A DNA stretch of 15,018 bases from a bacterium. Its GTDB lineage: Bacteria > UBA9089. A program made the translations under genes and the position numbers. Of the stretch, positions 14,065 through 15,018 are shown one piece after another. The DNA is taken from the NCBI GenBank assembly GCA_003485015.1, contig DNCN01000010.1, forward strand, positions 1-15,018. The letters run 5' to 3'. Position 1 is the stretch's first letter. Every line of letters begins with the position of its first letter. The notes below the pieces were generated by a model. The model was not told where the DNA came from. It did no database searches and worked only from the letters and a program-made list of their open reading frames with translations.

Positions 14065-14096
14065 AGGTAAAAATACCTGAAAAATCGTTGATTTTT
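14065..14096 (+). promoter_or_regulatory. Two adjacent small hairpins upstream of the HD gene
   Basis: AGGTA-AAAA-TACCT (14065-14078) is followed at once by AAAAATC-GTT-GATTTTT (14080-14096). The second inverted repeat overlaps the proposed -35 box, so it could be a repressor site or a terminator remnant. The claim is weak because the sequences are short and AT-rich. Confidence 0.35.
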
Positions 14097-14116
14097 GCTT
14101 GAGGTAAGAGTATAAT
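14088..14116 (+). promoter_or_regulatory. Sigma-70-type promoter for the HD-domain gene
   Basis: TTGATT (14088-14093) and TATAAT (14111-14116) are separated by exactly 17 bp. Transcription would start near 14123, giving a leader of about 45 bases. AAGGTGG (14152-14158) sits nine bases before ATG 14168. Confidence 0.7.
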
Positions 14117-14167
14117 TACAGTGAAAAATCACTCTCTACGCAATGTTACTCAAGGTGGTGATTAAAT

Positions 14168-14848
14168 ATGGGAATAAGCCCTCATCGGAAGATAACTCTA
14201 AAAGAGATAAGAGAAGATTCACAAGTAAGGGTGTATCTGGAGAAAGCTGATGAGCATATGGCTGCAATAGGTTACACTGAACATGGCGTAAGACATGCTT
14301 TACTTGTTGCAGAGACAGCCGCTAGTATTCTACTAGAATTGGGTCATCCTGAAAGAGAAATAGAGCTTGCCTCTATTGCAGGTTATCTCCATGATATAGG
14401 CAATGTGATTGGCCGTGGTGAACATGGTCATGTGAGTGCCTTAATCGCACAGAGAGTACTGGGTGAGATAGGGATGGAACATATAGAGATAGCTGACGTT
14501 ATGGGAGCAATAGGAAACCATGAAGAGACAGGAGGAGATCCTGTAAACTTCATCGCTGCAGCACTCATTCTTGCAGATAAATCTGATGTGAATCGCTCTC
14601 GTGTAAGAAACCCTAAGGAGATAAAGTTCGATATACACGATCGTGTCAACTACGCTGCGATTAGTTCTGCTTTAAAGGCGGACAAAGAAAAGAGGCTGAT
14701 TGCACTTGAATTGACCATCGATACAGAGATCTCCCATATTATGGAATATTTTGAGATATTCCTACCTCGCATGAGTATGTGCTGCAAAGCAGCAGAGCAC
14801 CTGAAGTGTAAATTCAGATTAGTGATAAACGGAACAAGACTCCTCTAA
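14168..14848 (+). CDS. HD-domain phosphohydrolase
   Basis: This 226-residue protein belongs to the metal-dependent HD superfamily. The metal ligands follow the usual order: H43 in EHGVRHALLVAE, the HD pair H75-D76 in AGYLHDIGN, histidines at 86 and 88 in GEHGHVSA, H118 in IGNHEETGGDP, and D137 in ILADKSD. Such enzymes hydrolyse nucleotides or other phosphate esters, and the substrate cannot be told from sequence. The last 25 residues (CCKAAEHLKCKFRL) are a small cysteine-containing tail. The start is supported by a good ribosome-binding site and promoter. It is transcribed separately from the chelatase genes and shows no evident link with them. Confidence 0.88.
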   Translation: MGISPHRKITLKEIREDSQVRVYLEKADEHMAAIGYTEHGVRHALLVAETAASILLELGHPEREIELASIAGYLHDIGNVIGRGEHGHVSALIAQRVLGEIGMEHIEIADVMGAIGNHEETGGDPVNFIAAALILADKSDVNRSRVRNPKEIKFDIHDRVNYAAISSALKADKEKRLIALELTIDTEISHIMEYFEIFLPRMSMCCKAAEHLKCKFRLVINGTRLL

Positions 14849-15018
14849 CCTAACTTCTTACGTATATAGCCCCTTTTGTTCTGCTATGATGACCTTACCT
14901 TGAGTCAAACTTAAATTATAGCCTCAATTTGACAAATAGATTTTTCGCTAACATCAATTGTAGACTGTAAGTTTGCAGATCTGTATCTAATTTACTAAAC
15001 AGAAGTTGTGCGAAATTT

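Noticed and set aside
14095..14116. TTGCTT as the -35 partner of TATAAT 14111
   Set aside because: Spacing would be only 10 bp, whereas TTGATT at 14088 gives the ideal 17 bp.
13938..14132. A 64-residue reverse-strand frame upstream of the HD gene
   Set aside because: No recognised motif or ribosome-binding site, and it overlaps the forward promoter and hairpins.
14849..15018. Terminator or promoter in the tail (ATAGC...GCTAT near 14867; TTGACA near 14927)
   Set aside because: The stem is only 5 bp with a long loop and no T-run, and no fitting -10 box follows the TTGACA. Nothing else is assignable here.

Overview
This window looks like chromosomal DNA of an anaerobic or facultative Gram-negative bacterium of moderate GC. 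An outer membrane is implied by a TonB-dependent receptor, and the chelatase is of the CobN plus ChlI/ChlD type common in anaerobes and archaea. I cannot name a species. The many short degenerate repeat tracts inside and between genes resemble what is seen in some uncultured groundwater and sediment lineages, but that is only an impression.

Layout. Positions 1-321 are a leader with an imperfect tandem duplication of about 160-180 bp that includes a ribosome-binding site and a start codon. From 322 to 11083 there is a tightly packed forward gene series: TonB-dependent outer-membrane receptor (322-2580), ABC-2 type exporter ATPase and permease (2597-4212), periplasmic metal-chelate or vitamin binding protein (4209-5225), FecCD/BtuC-type permease (5228-6265), its ATPase (6295-7065) and a 1338-residue CobN-type chelatase large subunit (7067-11083). 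A type II toxin-antitoxin pair lies in the opposite orientation (11061-11572) and overlaps the 3' end of cobN. The forward series then resumes with a ChlI-type AAA+ subunit (11694-12818) and a ChlD-type von Willebrand A subunit (12811-13707). A decayed NHL-repeat fragment (13737-13907, reverse) and an HD-domain hydrolase with its own promoter (14168-14848) follow. I see nothing assignable in 14849-15018.

How the genes fit together (inference). Receptor, binding protein, permease and ATPase make a complete two-membrane uptake route for a large chelate such as a corrinoid, heme or another metallo-tetrapyrrole or siderophore. CobN, ChlI and ChlD together supply all parts of an ATP-driven CobN-family chelatase. 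No corrin-ring biosynthesis gene is in the window, so the chelatase here is tied to uptake rather than synthesis. The plan resembles the hmu heme-uptake operons of Bacteroidetes, which also pair a TonB receptor and ABC importer with a CobN homologue (HmuS). The direction (metal insertion or removal) and the metal are unknown. The exporter pair between receptor and importer is an unusual addition.

The second striking feature is the repeats. Four coding tracts with 7- or 8-bp periods and unrelated consensus sequences sit in-frame in linkers of cobN (three) and chlD (one). A separate ACCACAGAG/GGACACGGAGAA-type element appears at least four times. One copy encodes most of the binding protein's signal peptide, one its C-terminus, one lies inside cobN, and one places the ribosome-binding site of chlI.
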